Assembly (NCBI RefSeq): GCF_003047295.1
Contig: NZ_PZYZ01000006.1
Coordinates: 62,001 to 126,000, forward strand
Source: Nocardioides sediminis
GTDB lineage: Bacteria; Actinomycetota; Actinomycetes; Propionibacteriales; Nocardioidaceae
Length of the DNA stretch: 64,000 nt
Reading direction: 5' to 3'
Below, one piece after another: positions 1-8,192 of this stretch. Under the pieces are notes generated by a model that was not told the DNA's origin, did no database searches, and saw only the letters and a list, made by a program, of their open reading frames with translations. Made by a program: the position numbers and the translations under genes. Every line of letters begins with the position of its first letter. Position 1 is the first letter of the stretch.

Positions 1-2
1 GT

Positions 3-65
3 GTCGCGGACATGTTGTCGCTGTTGGAGCAGCTCGGCGTCGTTCCCACGGGGGCGCCGGCCTGA
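3..65 (+). CDS. 3' end of a gene cut by the window edge
   Basis: Only the last 20 codons are present, open from the window edge to a TGA. Nearly every third codon position is G or C, which marks this frame as coding. The tail reads ...MLSLLEQLGVVPTGAPA. Too little remains to name the product. Confidence 0.5.
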   Translation, partial: VADMLSLLEQLGVVPTGAPA

Positions 66-174
66 CGGCCGGACCCAGCAAGAGACGTGCCGCGTCCTTG
101 CGCCGCGAGCGGGTGCATGTCTGCCGCCAGGAGCTAAGTGCCGTGGCTTCCCCATGGCAGTTCGCTGTCCGTGT

Positions 175-570
175 CTACGGACGTGAAGGGTTCGGCCAGC
201 CGCCGTACGGAACGGTGAGGATCTCCAGGATGTGACCGTTGGGGTCCAGCCAGTACAGCCCGCGGCCGCCGTCGTTGGTGTTGATCTGCTGCGGTCGCCT
301 CAGCCCGGGATCTGCCCAGTACCTGATGCCGCCGGCGAGGATCCGGCCGTGGATTTGGTCGAAGTCGTCCTCGTCGACCAGGAAGGCGTAGTGCTGCGGG
401 TGCACCGTGCCCTCCTCGAGGAAGTCCAGCGAGACGTCGTTCGCCACCTGGACAACCGAGAACGGTCCGAAGCCCGTCGGGGCGGGCAGCCCCAGGATCT
501 CGGACACGAACAATGCCGAGGCCTGCTTGTCACGGCAATACACAATCGTGTGGTTCAGCCTCACCGGCAT
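175..570 (-). CDS. VOC (glyoxalase/dioxygenase-fold) family protein
   Basis: A 131-residue single-domain protein with the paired beta-alpha-beta-beta-beta modules of the vicinal oxygen chelate superfamily. It opens with LNHTIVYCRD (His6 in the usual first metal-ligand place) and closes with GLYWLDPNGHILEILT, which carries the conserved Asp-Pro-x-Gly and the terminal Glu ligand. Members are metal-dependent lyases, dioxygenases or resistance proteins; the substrate cannot be read from sequence. It starts 10 nt after the zinc-ribbon gene upstream on the same strand, with a GAGGAGC ribosome site, so the two probably form a transcript. Confidence 0.85.
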   Translation of the reverse strand: MPVRLNHTIVYCRDKQASALFVSEILGLPAPTGFGPFSVVQVANDVSLDFLEEGTVHPQHYAFLVDEDDFDQIHGRILAGGIRYWADPGLRRPQQINTNDGGRGLYWLDPNGHILEILTVPYGGWPNPSRP

Positions 571-580
571 CCGAAGCTCC

Positions 581-802
581 TCACTCGCCGCTGGTTGGCC
601 CTAGCCATTCTTCGGGTGCGAACTCGCTGCCGAAGTCAGCGCATGCCTCGTTCTCGCAGCGCCCCTGTGTCTCGAAGGTGATGCCGGCGTTGCCCGAGGC
701 CACCACCAGGGCGGCGTTGCCAGGTTGAAGGTGATCGCCGTGCCGGAGGGGCTGGCCGCAGGTCGGACAGTGCGGGTCACTCAACTCGGCCGGGTCGGTC
801 AT
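581..802 (-). CDS. Small zinc-ribbon-like protein, function unknown
   Basis: A 73-residue protein with two cysteine pairs, CPTCGQPL near residue 12 and CENEAC near residue 49, the spacing of a zinc ribbon. Between them lies a short hydrophobic beta-rich stretch (GNAALVVASGNAG). It is followed 10 nt later by the VOC gene on the same strand, suggesting co-transcription. No enzyme motif is visible; a structural or nucleic-acid-binding role is possible but is only inference from the fold. Confidence 0.6.
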   Translation of the reverse strand: MTDPAELSDPHCPTCGQPLRHGDHLQPGNAALVVASGNAGITFETQGRCENEACADFGSEFAPEEWLGPTSGE

Positions 803-821
803 TCAGTAACGCTAGAACTGA

Positions 822-986
822 CCCCGCACCCTCGTCCACGTCCACGTCCACGCGACCAGCGTCGCGGACCGTGCCGCCACCCTGGCCGAGCGAGTGATCC
901 TCGAGGGCGCCGATCACATCGACCCCGTGATGTTCGGGTCCCGAGTGGCCGCGGCGGTCAGCCGGCTGGCACGCGGCTCCACCTAG
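822..986 (+). pseudogene. C-terminal remnant of an unidentified gene
   Basis: After an in-frame TGA at 819-821 the frame stays open for 54 codons to TAG 984-986, with about nine in ten third positions G or C, strong coding bias. The peptide (TLVHVHVHATSVADRAATLA... ending SRLARGST) reads like the C-terminal part of a soluble protein, but there is no start codon or ribosome site at its head. Its stop overlaps that of the opposing truncated HAD gene by two bases. I interpret it as the 3' end of a gene that lost its 5' part; the family was not recognised. Confidence 0.5.
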
Positions 987-1513
987 AGCTCGGCCCACCA
1001 CCGTGGCAGGTCGGACACCGAGTCGAGGACCGCGTCGGGGCTCACGCCGTCGGTGAGGTCGGACGGTGAGTACTTGCCGGTGCGCACGAGCACGCCGGCC
1101 AGGCCCGCCCGCTGGGCACCCTCGATGTCGGTGTGGATGTCGTCCCCGATCATGACGACCCGGTCGGCCGGCACCTGCAGGGCATCGATCGCGGCGCCGT
1201 AGAACGCCGGATCGGGCTTCCCGACGACGATCGCAGTCCGGCCCGCGGCGTACTCCAACGCGCGCACGAAGGCGCCCGCGTCGAGGCGAAGGCCGTCCTC
1301 GGCGCGCCAGTACCGGGTCATCCCCAGGGCGACCAGAGGTACGGCGGCGTCGCTCATGAGCAGACGAAGGGCGCGGTTGAGGATCGGGAAGGTCCAGCCC
1401 TCGCCCAGATCGCCGATGACCACCGCCACAGCGCCGCGCTCGACGCCGTCCGGGACGGGATCCAGCTCGGCAAACTCCGCGGCCGTGGCCTCAGGGACGA
1501 ACACCGCCGGTCG
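983..1513 (-). pseudogene. HAD-superfamily phosphatase (HDHD2/NagD-like), 5'-truncated
   Basis: The 176 recognisable residues match the C-terminal two thirds of HAD subclass IIA hydrolases: a cap-domain stretch VVIGDLGEGWTFPILNRAL, the motif III lysine region VVGKPDPAFYGA and motif IV VMIGDDIHTDIEGAQRAGL. Intact members are about 255 residues and begin with the nucleophile motif DxDG and the motif II threonine. Both are absent here. The frame stays open upstream to about 1663, but that stretch is unlike the family and overlaps the next gene. Without the nucleophile it cannot be a working HAD phosphatase. Confidence 0.75.
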
Positions 1514-1641
1514 GTGATGCCGTGTTGCCGGCTCAGCGTGGCTTCGTCGACGGAGGCGCCTCCACGACCCCCACGACAGGCTCGCCATACGTACCGCGGA
1601 CGCGCGACACTGGTGACCAGACGTGTGGCATCGGAGGGTCG

Positions 1642-2109
1642 ATGGAACCGAACCCGTCCGCACCAGACCAGGCCTTCCTGGAGGAGCTGCGGCAGCGCCG
1701 TGCGGAGCTGCGCGAGTCGGTGAGCGCGCTGGAGGGCGCCTTGGCCGCGCCGGCCACCACCGACCTGACGCGTTGGGCCGAACGCGTCCACGTGGCGCTG
1801 GTGGAGCTGTCTGGTGACTTTCGTCAGCACATCGAGATCACGGAGGGTCCTGATGGGCTCTATCGCGACCTCCTCGAGACCTCGCCCCGGTTGTCCGAAG
1901 CCGTGGCGGGCCTCACTCGCGAACACGTGCTGATCTCTGCCCAGATCGACAGGCTGCTGGCCCGAGTGTCACCACCGGACGTCATCGACGAGGTGGACGG
2001 GGCCCGCGACCTGGGCACGGCGCTCCTGGGCCGGCTCGTCCGGCACCGGCAGCGAGGCTCCGACCTGGTGTTCGAGGCCTATGAGTTCGACATCGGCGGC
2101 GAGACCTGA
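1642..2109 (+). CDS. Hemerythrin-like (HHE-type) helical protein
   Basis: A 155-residue all-helical protein. His and acidic residues sit where four-helix HHE proteins place metal ligands: His50, His63 and Glu65 (FRQHIEITE), His95 (REHVLI), and His135 with Glu145 (VRHRQRGSDLVFEAY). Such domains bind a di-iron centre and sense or carry O2, NO or iron. I chose the ATG at 1642 because GGAGGG lies just upstream; the open frame continues further 5' into non-coding-like sequence. The ligand set is not a textbook match, so metal binding is inference. Confidence 0.6.
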   Translation: MEPNPSAPDQAFLEELRQRRAELRESVSALEGALAAPATTDLTRWAERVHVALVELSGDFRQHIEITEGPDGLYRDLLETSPRLSEAVAGLTREHVLISAQIDRLLARVSPPDVIDEVDGARDLGTALLGRLVRHRQRGSDLVFEAYEFDIGGET

Positions 2110-2358
2110 GCACTCACCGACGGCGTCACTCCGCTGCCTGTCGGCGCAACCGGAACGCCGGGACAAGGCGGCCACCCGGCGCCTGTGGCTCTGCTCAGGG
2201 GCGATGAGGCGTCGCGGGCGTCAAGCATCTCTTTCGACTGCTCCGGCTGCGTCGGGGTCGTAGGTCCCCAGTCCGGCCGTGCATCCGGTGGTGATCGAGC
2301 TACCCGCAGTCCGGTTCGACGGCATGGTCCAACCGACATCCCACGCGGTAGCGCCGAG

Positions 2359-3024
2359 TCAGTGACTGTGAGGGGCCACCACCCGTCCCTCGCTCGCCTG
2401 GACGACGACGAACCCCTGACCACTGAACCCGAGCTGGAATGCCTCTCCCGAGCCACGACCGATGAGTGCTCCGGCCCCGGCGGTCCGTCGTACGGCTGTG
2501 GTGAGCGACGACGACCACGCGATCGCGGCCTGGATGTCGGCGTACGTGGGCGCGTCGACGTTCAGGACGACGGGACTGCCGTGCGAGGTGATGGCGACGG
2601 TGCCCGTGCCGGTGAAGGTGGTGTTGAAGACCCCGCCCGCCATCATCGACGCCCCCTCGACCCGCTTGATGTCCCACGCGAGGGTCGAGTCGAAGGCGAG
2701 CACGTTGCTGCCGTTGACCGTCAGGGCGTCGTCCTCGAGGTTGACGAGGTGGACTTCCATGGCGTCGTCAGCGAGGAAGACGTCACCGCGTCCCGAGACC
2801 TTCATCAGCGGCATGCCCTCGCCGGTGAACGTCTTCTTCAGGAACTTCCCCATCCCGCCCGCGCCTTGGTAGGCGAAGTCGACCTGGCCCTGGTAGGCGA
2901 CCATCGAACCCTGGCGCGCCATCACCTCCCCGTCGAGCGCGACCCGGAGCATGCGCGGGTTCTGCAGCGCGAACCGATCGGTGCCGGCGGACTCGAGGCT
3001 CGTCCCGAACAGTTCGCTGCGCAT
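2359..3024 (-). CDS. AIM24 family protein
   Basis: A 221-residue beta-rich protein. Recognisable stretches are MLRVALDGEVMARQGSMVAY near the N-terminus, GEGMPLMKVSGRGDVFLAD in the middle, and a Gly/Ser-rich C-terminal third (ALIGRGSGEAFQLGFSGQGF). This is the AIM24/TIGR00266 double-stranded beta-helix family, widespread in actinobacteria. The yeast namesake is mitochondrial; the bacterial role is unknown. The ATG at 3024 follows AAGGAGA at proper spacing. It is flanked by about 250 bp on its 3' side (2110-2358) in which I see no convincing gene. Confidence 0.85.
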   Translation of the reverse strand: MRSELFGTSLESAGTDRFALQNPRMLRVALDGEVMARQGSMVAYQGQVDFAYQGAGGMGKFLKKTFTGEGMPLMKVSGRGDVFLADDAMEVHLVNLEDDALTVNGSNVLAFDSTLAWDIKRVEGASMMAGGVFNTTFTGTGTVAITSHGSPVVLNVDAPTYADIQAAIAWSSSLTTAVRRTAGAGALIGRGSGEAFQLGFSGQGFVVVQASEGRVVAPHSH

Positions 3025-3112
3025 GGGTCTCCTTGAGGTGTGATGGGCGTCGGTGTGCCGAAGGCTAGGCACCTGCCTCGACGGTGGCAACGGGCCTCGC
3101 GTTCCGGACGGG

Positions 3113-4021
3113 TCAGCCCTTGACGTACGAGAGCTTCTCGCAGACCAGCCCATCCCGGAATCGGATGACGTCGACTCCTCGGACGTGGCCCGAGTCCGGG
3201 CCGTCCCAGGCGTAGCGCCAGCGGACGACCGCGCGGTCGCCCGACACGAAGGACTCCTCCTCGGTGAAGCTCATCCCGGGCGTGCGCATGACCTGGGTCC
3301 AGGCCGCCCGGACGGCGTCACGTCCCTGGATGCGCTGCCCGTCGGGCGCCGGTGACGTGGATTCGAAGACGATGTCATCGGTGACCAGGGCGAGCGCGGC
3401 GTCGACGTCCCCGTCGCCGAAAGCCGCGTTGAACAGCGCGAGGGTCCGGTGGTGGGGACCCCATCCAGGGTCGCGACCGAAGCGGGCCAGCAGGTCGTGC
3501 TGAGCGGCGCCAGCGAGAGGCCGCGGCGCGGCGACGGCACCCGCATGTCGGTAGGCATCCTCGTTGGCGTCGAACCACTGGGCGACCGCGTGCACCAGGT
3601 GGGGATCCATGCGTGTGTCGCCCTGGGTGGCCGCGGCCAGGTCCCAGCCGTGGATCAGGTGGTCGGCGGCCAGCTGCATGGCGTACTCCTGCTTCGGCGT
3701 CTGTCCGAACGAGAGGTGCACGGTGCCACCGAGGGGGAGCTGGGTCGCCACCGAGGAGATCGCTTTCCGGGCAGCCGCCAAGGCAGCGCCGATCTTGTCC
3801 TCGCCGAGCACGTCACCGTCGAACCGGTCTCCGACCTCCTCGATCGTCGCGCCCTCCATGAGCGGCACGGTCCAGAGGTTCTCGTAGGTGACGTGGTTGA
3901 CGAGGTCACGCACCGTCCACTCGGTGCACGGCGTGGGATCTCCCCACTGGTCGTCCCTCACACCGTTGACCCGGTCGGCGAAGAACTCGACGGTCCGGTG
4001 GTAGAGCGTGTTCGTGTCCAT
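3113..4021 (-). CDS. TIGR03086-type (mycothiol/DinB) domain fused to a SnoaL-like domain
   Basis: A 302-residue two-domain protein. Residues 1 to about 185 form the DinB-like helical bundle of the TIGR03086/mycothiol-dependent maleylpyruvate isomerase group, with CTEWTVRDLVNHV (His43) and the metal-site motif ADHLIHGWDLAA (His121, His124). Residues about 190-302 are a SnoaL/NTF2 fold (LALFNAAFGDGDVDAALALV ... VRWRYAWDG). Both domains normally exist as separate proteins, so this is a fusion. DinB-type members transfer or isomerise thiol-linked substrates; SnoaL folds bind small polyketide-like ligands. The start follows GAGAGGACAAGG. A 47-codon gene lies 12 nt upstream. Confidence 0.8.
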   Translation of the reverse strand: MDTNTLYHRTVEFFADRVNGVRDDQWGDPTPCTEWTVRDLVNHVTYENLWTVPLMEGATIEEVGDRFDGDVLGEDKIGAALAAARKAISSVATQLPLGGTVHLSFGQTPKQEYAMQLAADHLIHGWDLAAATQGDTRMDPHLVHAVAQWFDANEDAYRHAGAVAAPRPLAGAAQHDLLARFGRDPGWGPHHRTLALFNAAFGDGDVDAALALVTDDIVFESTSPAPDGQRIQGRDAVRAAWTQVMRTPGMSFTEEESFVSGDRAVVRWRYAWDGPDSGHVRGVDVIRFRDGLVCEKLSYVKG

Positions 4022-4033
4022 CCTCTTGTCCTC

Positions 4034-4177
4034 TCACATGAGGCCGGTCGCGAGGGCCAGCTCGGCCTGGCGCAGCCACCACGGCAGTCCCGCGTCGTAC
4101 GCCGGGCCCGCGACCTCACGACCGTCGCCGCTGAGCGGTGAGCGGTCGAGAATGCCCTGCAGAACCTCACGGTCCAT
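4034..4177 (-). CDS. 47-residue hypothetical protein
   Basis: ATG at 4177 to TGA at 4034, reading MDREVLQGILDRSPLSG ... PWWLRQAELALATGLM, with good third-position G/C bias. A GAGGA sits about 7 nt before the start. It ends 12 nt before the DinB-SnoaL fusion gene and is probably on the same transcript. No domain is recognised; the C-terminal half is amphipathic helical with a Trp pair. Confidence 0.5.
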   Translation of the reverse strand: MDREVLQGILDRSPLSGDGREVAGPAYDAGLPWWLRQAELALATGLM

Positions 4178-4266
4178 GGCCCCATGGTCCTCGCCCGCTC
4201 CACGTTCGCCCAGCCCTCAATCTGAGGACCAAGCATCGAGAGCGACGCGCCCGGCCCGGCCGCCCC

Positions 4267-5805
4267 TCACCAGGGGGAGGGTCGGTAGTCCTTCACGAAG
4301 CAGCCGTAGAGGTCCTCGCCGGCCTCGCCGAGCACGACGGGGTCGTAGACCCGCGCGGCGCCGTCGACGAGATCGAGCGGCGCGTGCCAGCCCTCGGCGG
4401 CGATGCGGAGCTTGTCGGCGTGCGGGCGCTCGTCGGTGATCCAGCCGGTGTCCACGGCGGTCATCAGGATGCGGTCGGTCTCGAACATCTCGCCCGCCGA
4501 CGTGCGGGTCAGCATGTTGAGCGCTGCCTTGGCCATGTTGGTGTGCGGGTGTCCGGCGCCCTTGTAGCGGCGGGAGAACTGCCCCTCCATCGCCGAGACG
4601 TTGACGACGTACGCCCGACCGGACCGGGCCGCGGAGGCCGCGGCCGCCAGGGCGGGGCGTAGCCGCGAGACCAGCAGGAACGGCGCGATCGAGTTGCACA
4701 GCTGCACCTCGAGGAGCTCCAGCGGGTCGACCTCGCCGACGGTCTGGGTCCAGGAGTTGTTGAGCTGGACGTCGGGCAGCAGGCCGCCCGCGTCGACGGC
4801 CGTGCCGGCCAGGTGCGCGTCGAGCGAGGCGTGCCCCGCCGAGAGCGCCAGGGCCGTCATGGTCGCGGCGTTGTGAGCGGCCAGTGCCGAGGCGGCCGAC
4901 TCGCCCTCGTGGTGGGCGACCGCGGTGTCGGTGAGCGCGCCGGCGATCATCGCCGGGTGCGCCTCGCTGATCCGGTCGAAGGTCACCATCTCGGGCAGCA
5001 CGCGGTCGTCGGGGAGCGGCGCGGACTCGGCGTCGACGAGCGGCGCGTAGGCCCCCGGCGTACGACGCACGGTCTGGCACGCGTTGTTGATCAGGATGTC
5101 GAGGGGTCCCGCCGCCGCCACGTCGTCGGCCAGCGAGACGACCTGGGTGGGGTCGCGCAGGTCGATGCCGACGACCTTGAGCCGGTGGATCCACTCGTCG
5201 CTGTCGGGCAGGGAGGAGAAGCGGCGGACGGCGTCCTTGGGGAAGCGGGTGGTGATCGTGGTGTGCGCGCCGTCGCGGAGCAGCCGCAGGGCGATGTACA
5301 TGCCGATCTTGGCGCGGCCGCCGGTGAGCAGCGCGCGCCGGCCGGTGAGGTCGGTGCGCTGGTCGCGCTTGGCGTGGCTCTGGGCGGCGCAGGCGGGGCA
5401 CAGCCAGTGGTAGAACGCGTCGACGAGCGTGTAGTCCTGCTTGCAGATGTAGCAGCCGCGCGGGTTGAGGAGCTCGCCGGCGAACGCGCCGGGTGCCGTC
5501 GAGACGAGCGGGATGCCCGCGGTCTCGTCGTCGATGCGCACCGGCGACCCGGTGGCGGTCAGCTCGGTGACCGCGCGGTCGTGGGCCAGCTCCTCGGCCC
5601 GCTTGCGGAGCTTGCGCTCGGCCTTGATCGCCTTGTACATGTGCGAGGCCGCCCGCTTGACCTGCACGTGGTCCGGGTGGTCGCCGGGCAGGTGGTGCAG
5701 CTGCTGCAGCACGCGGAGCGTGGTGGCCAGGTCGTCCGGATCGATCCCGCCCTCGGGACCCGGGGTCCCGGGCTCGACGGAGACGGGGTCGGCCTGCTCG
5801 ATCAC
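4267..5805 (-). CDS. SDR-type oxidoreductase with N-terminal zinc ribbon
   Basis: 512 residues, twice the length of a classical SDR. Residues 20-85 are helical and charged (KAERKLRKRAEELAHDR). Cys118, Cys121, Cys136 and Cys139 (CYIC ... CPAC) form a zinc-ribbon-like knuckle. A Rossmann domain follows from about 155: ALLTGGRAKIGMYIALRLL (glycine-rich cofactor loop), DILINNACQTVRRT (NNAC), and NVSAMEGQF with the active-site Ser. The normal YxxxK reads TNMAK: Lys is kept, but the Tyr place holds Thr in HTNMAKAALNML. Substrate is unknown. The gene stands alone on its strand between a short gap and the NarL-type regulator. Confidence 0.8.
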   Translation of the reverse strand: MIEQADPVSVEPGTPGPEGGIDPDDLATTLRVLQQLHHLPGDHPDHVQVKRAASHMYKAIKAERKLRKRAEELAHDRAVTELTATGSPVRIDDETAGIPLVSTAPGAFAGELLNPRGCYICKQDYTLVDAFYHWLCPACAAQSHAKRDQRTDLTGRRALLTGGRAKIGMYIALRLLRDGAHTTITTRFPKDAVRRFSSLPDSDEWIHRLKVVGIDLRDPTQVVSLADDVAAAGPLDILINNACQTVRRTPGAYAPLVDAESAPLPDDRVLPEMVTFDRISEAHPAMIAGALTDTAVAHHEGESAASALAAHNAATMTALALSAGHASLDAHLAGTAVDAGGLLPDVQLNNSWTQTVGEVDPLELLEVQLCNSIAPFLLVSRLRPALAAAASAARSGRAYVVNVSAMEGQFSRRYKGAGHPHTNMAKAALNMLTRTSAGEMFETDRILMTAVDTGWITDERPHADKLRIAAEGWHAPLDLVDGAARVYDPVVLGEAGEDLYGCFVKDYRPSPW

Positions 5806-5851
5806 CGGGAGATGGTACGGCGGTGCCGACGGCGCCGGCGATTCGCGGACG

Positions 5852-6520
5852 TCAGGCGGTGCGCTCGGTCTCGTTGTCCTGCGCGGGCGAGCCGGCGACC
5901 CGCACGCGGTCGGCCCGCAGGCCGTGCGCCACGCCCCACAGGACCGCCTTGGAGCGGCTGTCGACGTCGATCTTGCGATAGCAGGACCGGATGTAGGACT
6001 TGATGGAGTTGACCGACAGCGAGGTGCGGTCGGCGATCTCGAGGTTGCTCAGACCCATGGTGATGAGCGAAAGGACCTCCGCCTCGCGGGCGGTGAGGCC
6101 CTCCTCGCGGCCCGGCCAGTCGCCGCCGATCAGCCGGTTGCCCTTGGGGGCCGGCGAGACGATGACCCGGCCGGTGGCGACGGCCTGGAGCGCCTCGACG
6201 AGCTGGGAGGCGGTGAGGCTCTTGGAGAGGTAGCCGGAGACGCCCTTCTCCATCGTCTCGCGGGCCAGCCACGGCTGGAAGTTCCAGGTGTAGACGACGA
6301 CCTTGCCGATGCGCGGGTTGTTGAGCAGCCGTGCGACGCCGGGTCCGTTGCCCTGCCCCATGCCGAAGGTGTCGTAGAGGGCGATGTCGACGTCGGTGAC
6401 GATGTTGCGCCCGGCGGCCAGCTCGACGACCTCGACCCGGTCGCCGTAGTTGCGCAGCATCGCGTCGAGACCGCGGACGACCACCTCGTCGTCGTTCACG
6501 AGGGCAACGCTGATGACCAT
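5852..6520 (-). CDS. NarL/LuxR-family response regulator (orphan)
   Basis: 222 residues. The receiver (1-125) keeps the acidic pair NDD near residue 9, a candidate phosphoacceptor Asp in ALYDTFGMG, the Thr in VVVYTWNF and the Lys in GYLSKS. The C-terminal HTH is standard GerE type: GLTAREAEVLSLITMGLSN, then a recognition helix around TSLSVNSIKSYIRS. No histidine kinase is nearby. It is divergent from the ABC export operon across about 100 bp and is the obvious candidate to control it. ATG 6520 has no ribosome site but has a TANNNT box 6 nt upstream, so translation is probably leaderless. Confidence 0.9.
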   Translation of the reverse strand: MVISVALVNDDEVVVRGLDAMLRNYGDRVEVVELAAGRNIVTDVDIALYDTFGMGQGNGPGVARLLNNPRIGKVVVYTWNFQPWLARETMEKGVSGYLSKSLTASQLVEALQAVATGRVIVSPAPKGNRLIGGDWPGREEGLTAREAEVLSLITMGLSNLEIADRTSLSVNSIKSYIRSCYRKIDVDSRSKAVLWGVAHGLRADRVRVAGSPAQDNETERTA

Positions 6521-6526
6521 GGCTGC

Positions 6527-6532
6527 ACTGTA
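6527..6532 (-). promoter_or_regulatory. -10-like TACAGT for leaderless regulator mRNA
   Basis: On the minus strand TACAGT is followed by six bases (GCAGCC) and then the ATG at 6520. That places the predicted transcription start on the start codon, as in actinobacterial leaderless genes. No convincing -35 was found. Confidence 0.5.
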
Positions 6533-6623
6533 CGTCCGCCCCCGGGGGGTATGTTCCAATCCGTCCAAGATCGACCGGGGTCGCTTCCCCGCAGACTCAG
6601 CCGCCGACGCAGGGGGAGACCAG

Positions 6624-7526
6624 GTGCAGGAGCACGCGCTCGCGACGCCGCCGATGGGCGTCGCGTCGCCGCCGGCCGGCGGGCTCGGCGTCCGCTGCGA
6701 GGGGGTCGTCCACCTCTACCGCACCTTCGGCGGGCACGACGTGGTCGCACTTCGCGGCGTGGACCTGACCATCGCCCCCGGCGAGCGCGTCGCCTTCCTC
6801 GGCCCCAGCGGCTCCGGCAAGTCGACGCTGCTGACCCTGCTCGGCGGCATCCAGAAGCCCAGCGCCGGGCGGATCTTCCTCGGCGACGAGGAGATCTCCC
6901 GGATGGGGGAGCGCTACCTCGCGCGCATCCGCTCGCGCAGCGTCAGCACCATGCTCCAGGGGGCCGCCCGCAACCTGCTTCCCTACGCCACCGCCCGCCA
7001 GAACATCGCCTTCGCCCGCCTCTCGCTCAGCGGGTCCGAGCGCCGCGACGCCATGATGGACACCGAGCTGCTCGGCCGGGTGGGCCTCGAGCAGCAGGCC
7101 GACCAGGTGGTCAACACCATGTCCGGCGGCCAGCGGCAGCGGCTCGCGCTCGCCTGCTCGGTGGCCACCTCGCCGCGGCTGCTGCTCGCCGACGAGCCGA
7201 CCAGCCAGCTCAGCCACGAGGACCGCGACCACGTCCTGCACCTCATCCACTCCCTCGGCGACGACTTCGGCACCACGATCGTTGTGGTGACCCACCAGCC
7301 CGAGGTCGCCGCGACCTTCCCGCGCACGGTCACGATGAAGGGCGGCCGGGTCGGCGCCGAAGGTCGCGAGGGCTCGGAGTACGCCGTCGTCGGCGAGGAC
7401 GGGGTCCTCCACCTCCCGGCCCACGTGGCCGCCGAGTGGCCCCCCGGCACCCTGGTCCGCTTCGAGGAGGACGAGCAGGGCCGCCTGGTCGTCACCCGCT
7501 CCAGCGGCGAAGGAGCAGGCGCGTGA
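6624..7526 (+). CDS. ABC transporter ATP-binding protein (MacB/LolD type)
   Basis: A 300-residue ATPase. Walker A is GPSGSGKSTLL near residue 61, the signature is NTMSGGQRQRLALA, Walker B is LLLADEPTS, and the switch His lies in VVVTHQPE. It energises export through the FtsX-type permeases encoded downstream. GTG at 6624 was chosen because GGGGGAG precedes it by about 5 nt and the upstream frame is non-family. It overlaps the next ATPase gene by 4 nt (GTGA). A roughly 50-residue C-terminal extension follows the ATPase fold. Confidence 0.92.
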   Translation: MQEHALATPPMGVASPPAGGLGVRCEGVVHLYRTFGGHDVVALRGVDLTIAPGERVAFLGPSGSGKSTLLTLLGGIQKPSAGRIFLGDEEISRMGERYLARIRSRSVSTMLQGAARNLLPYATARQNIAFARLSLSGSERRDAMMDTELLGRVGLEQQADQVVNTMSGGQRQRLALACSVATSPRLLLADEPTSQLSHEDRDHVLHLIHSLGDDFGTTIVVVTHQPEVAATFPRTVTMKGGRVGAEGREGSEYAVVGEDGVLHLPAHVAAEWPPGTLVRFEEDEQGRLVVTRSSGEGAGA

Positions 7527-8173
7527 CCGACCTCGTCCTCGACGGCGTGACCTTTGTGGCCGGGCGCACCCTGCTCGACGACGTCTCGCTCACCTTCCCC
7601 GCCGGCCGCGTCACCGCGCTGTCGGGTCCCAGCGGCTCCGGCAAGACCACGCTGCTCTCCATCGCCGGCGGGCTGCTCGCGCCCACGTCGGGGACGGCGT
7701 CGTACGACGGCTCGGCGACGTGGACGGGCACCGGCGACCCGCGTCCCGAGGTCGCCTTCGTCCTGCAGGTCTACGGCCTGGTCCCGATCCTCTCGGCCCG
7801 GGAGAACGTCTCGATCGCTCTGCGCGCCCGCGGCGTCGCGCCTGCCGACGCCGACGAGCACGCCGAGGCCGCGCTGGCCCGCTTCGGCATCGCCGACCTC
7901 GGCGAGCGCCAGGTCGAGGAGCTCTCGGGCGGCCAGATGCAGCGCGTCGCCTGCGCCCGCGGCTTCGTCGTGGGCGCCGGGATCCTGCTCGCCGACGAGC
8001 CGACCTCCGAGCTCGACGAGGGCAACCGGGGCGTCGTCCTGGCCGAGCTGCGCGAGGAGGCCGCCCGCGGCGCCGTCGTCGTGGTCGCCACGCACGACCC
8101 CGCCGTCGTCGAGGCCTGTGACCTGCACGTCGCCCTCGACGAGGGTCGCCTGGTGCAGACGGACCTGGTGTGA
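7523..8173 (+). CDS. ABC transporter ATP-binding protein (second ATPase)
   Basis: 216 residues, a compact LolD/MacB-type ATPase. Walker A is GPSGSGKTTLL, the signature is EELSGGQMQRVACA, Walker B is ILLADEPTS, and the switch His is in VVVATHDP. The GTG overlaps the previous stop as GTGA, so the two ATPases are translationally coupled. Two different ATPases followed by two different permeases suggest either a heterodimeric exporter or two exporters in one operon. Confidence 0.92.
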   Translation: MTDLVLDGVTFVAGRTLLDDVSLTFPAGRVTALSGPSGSGKTTLLSIAGGLLAPTSGTASYDGSATWTGTGDPRPEVAFVLQVYGLVPILSARENVSIALRARGVAPADADEHAEAALARFGIADLGERQVEELSGGQMQRVACARGFVVGAGILLADEPTSELDEGNRGVVLAELREEAARGAVVVVATHDPAVVEACDLHVALDEGRLVQTDLV

Positions 8174-8192
8174 GCGTTCTGCAGGTGGAGGC

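Noticed and set aside
2110..2358. Possible small gene between the hemerythrin-like and AIM24 genes
   Set aside because: Several frames are open but none has a ribosome site, consistent third-position bias or a recognisable product.
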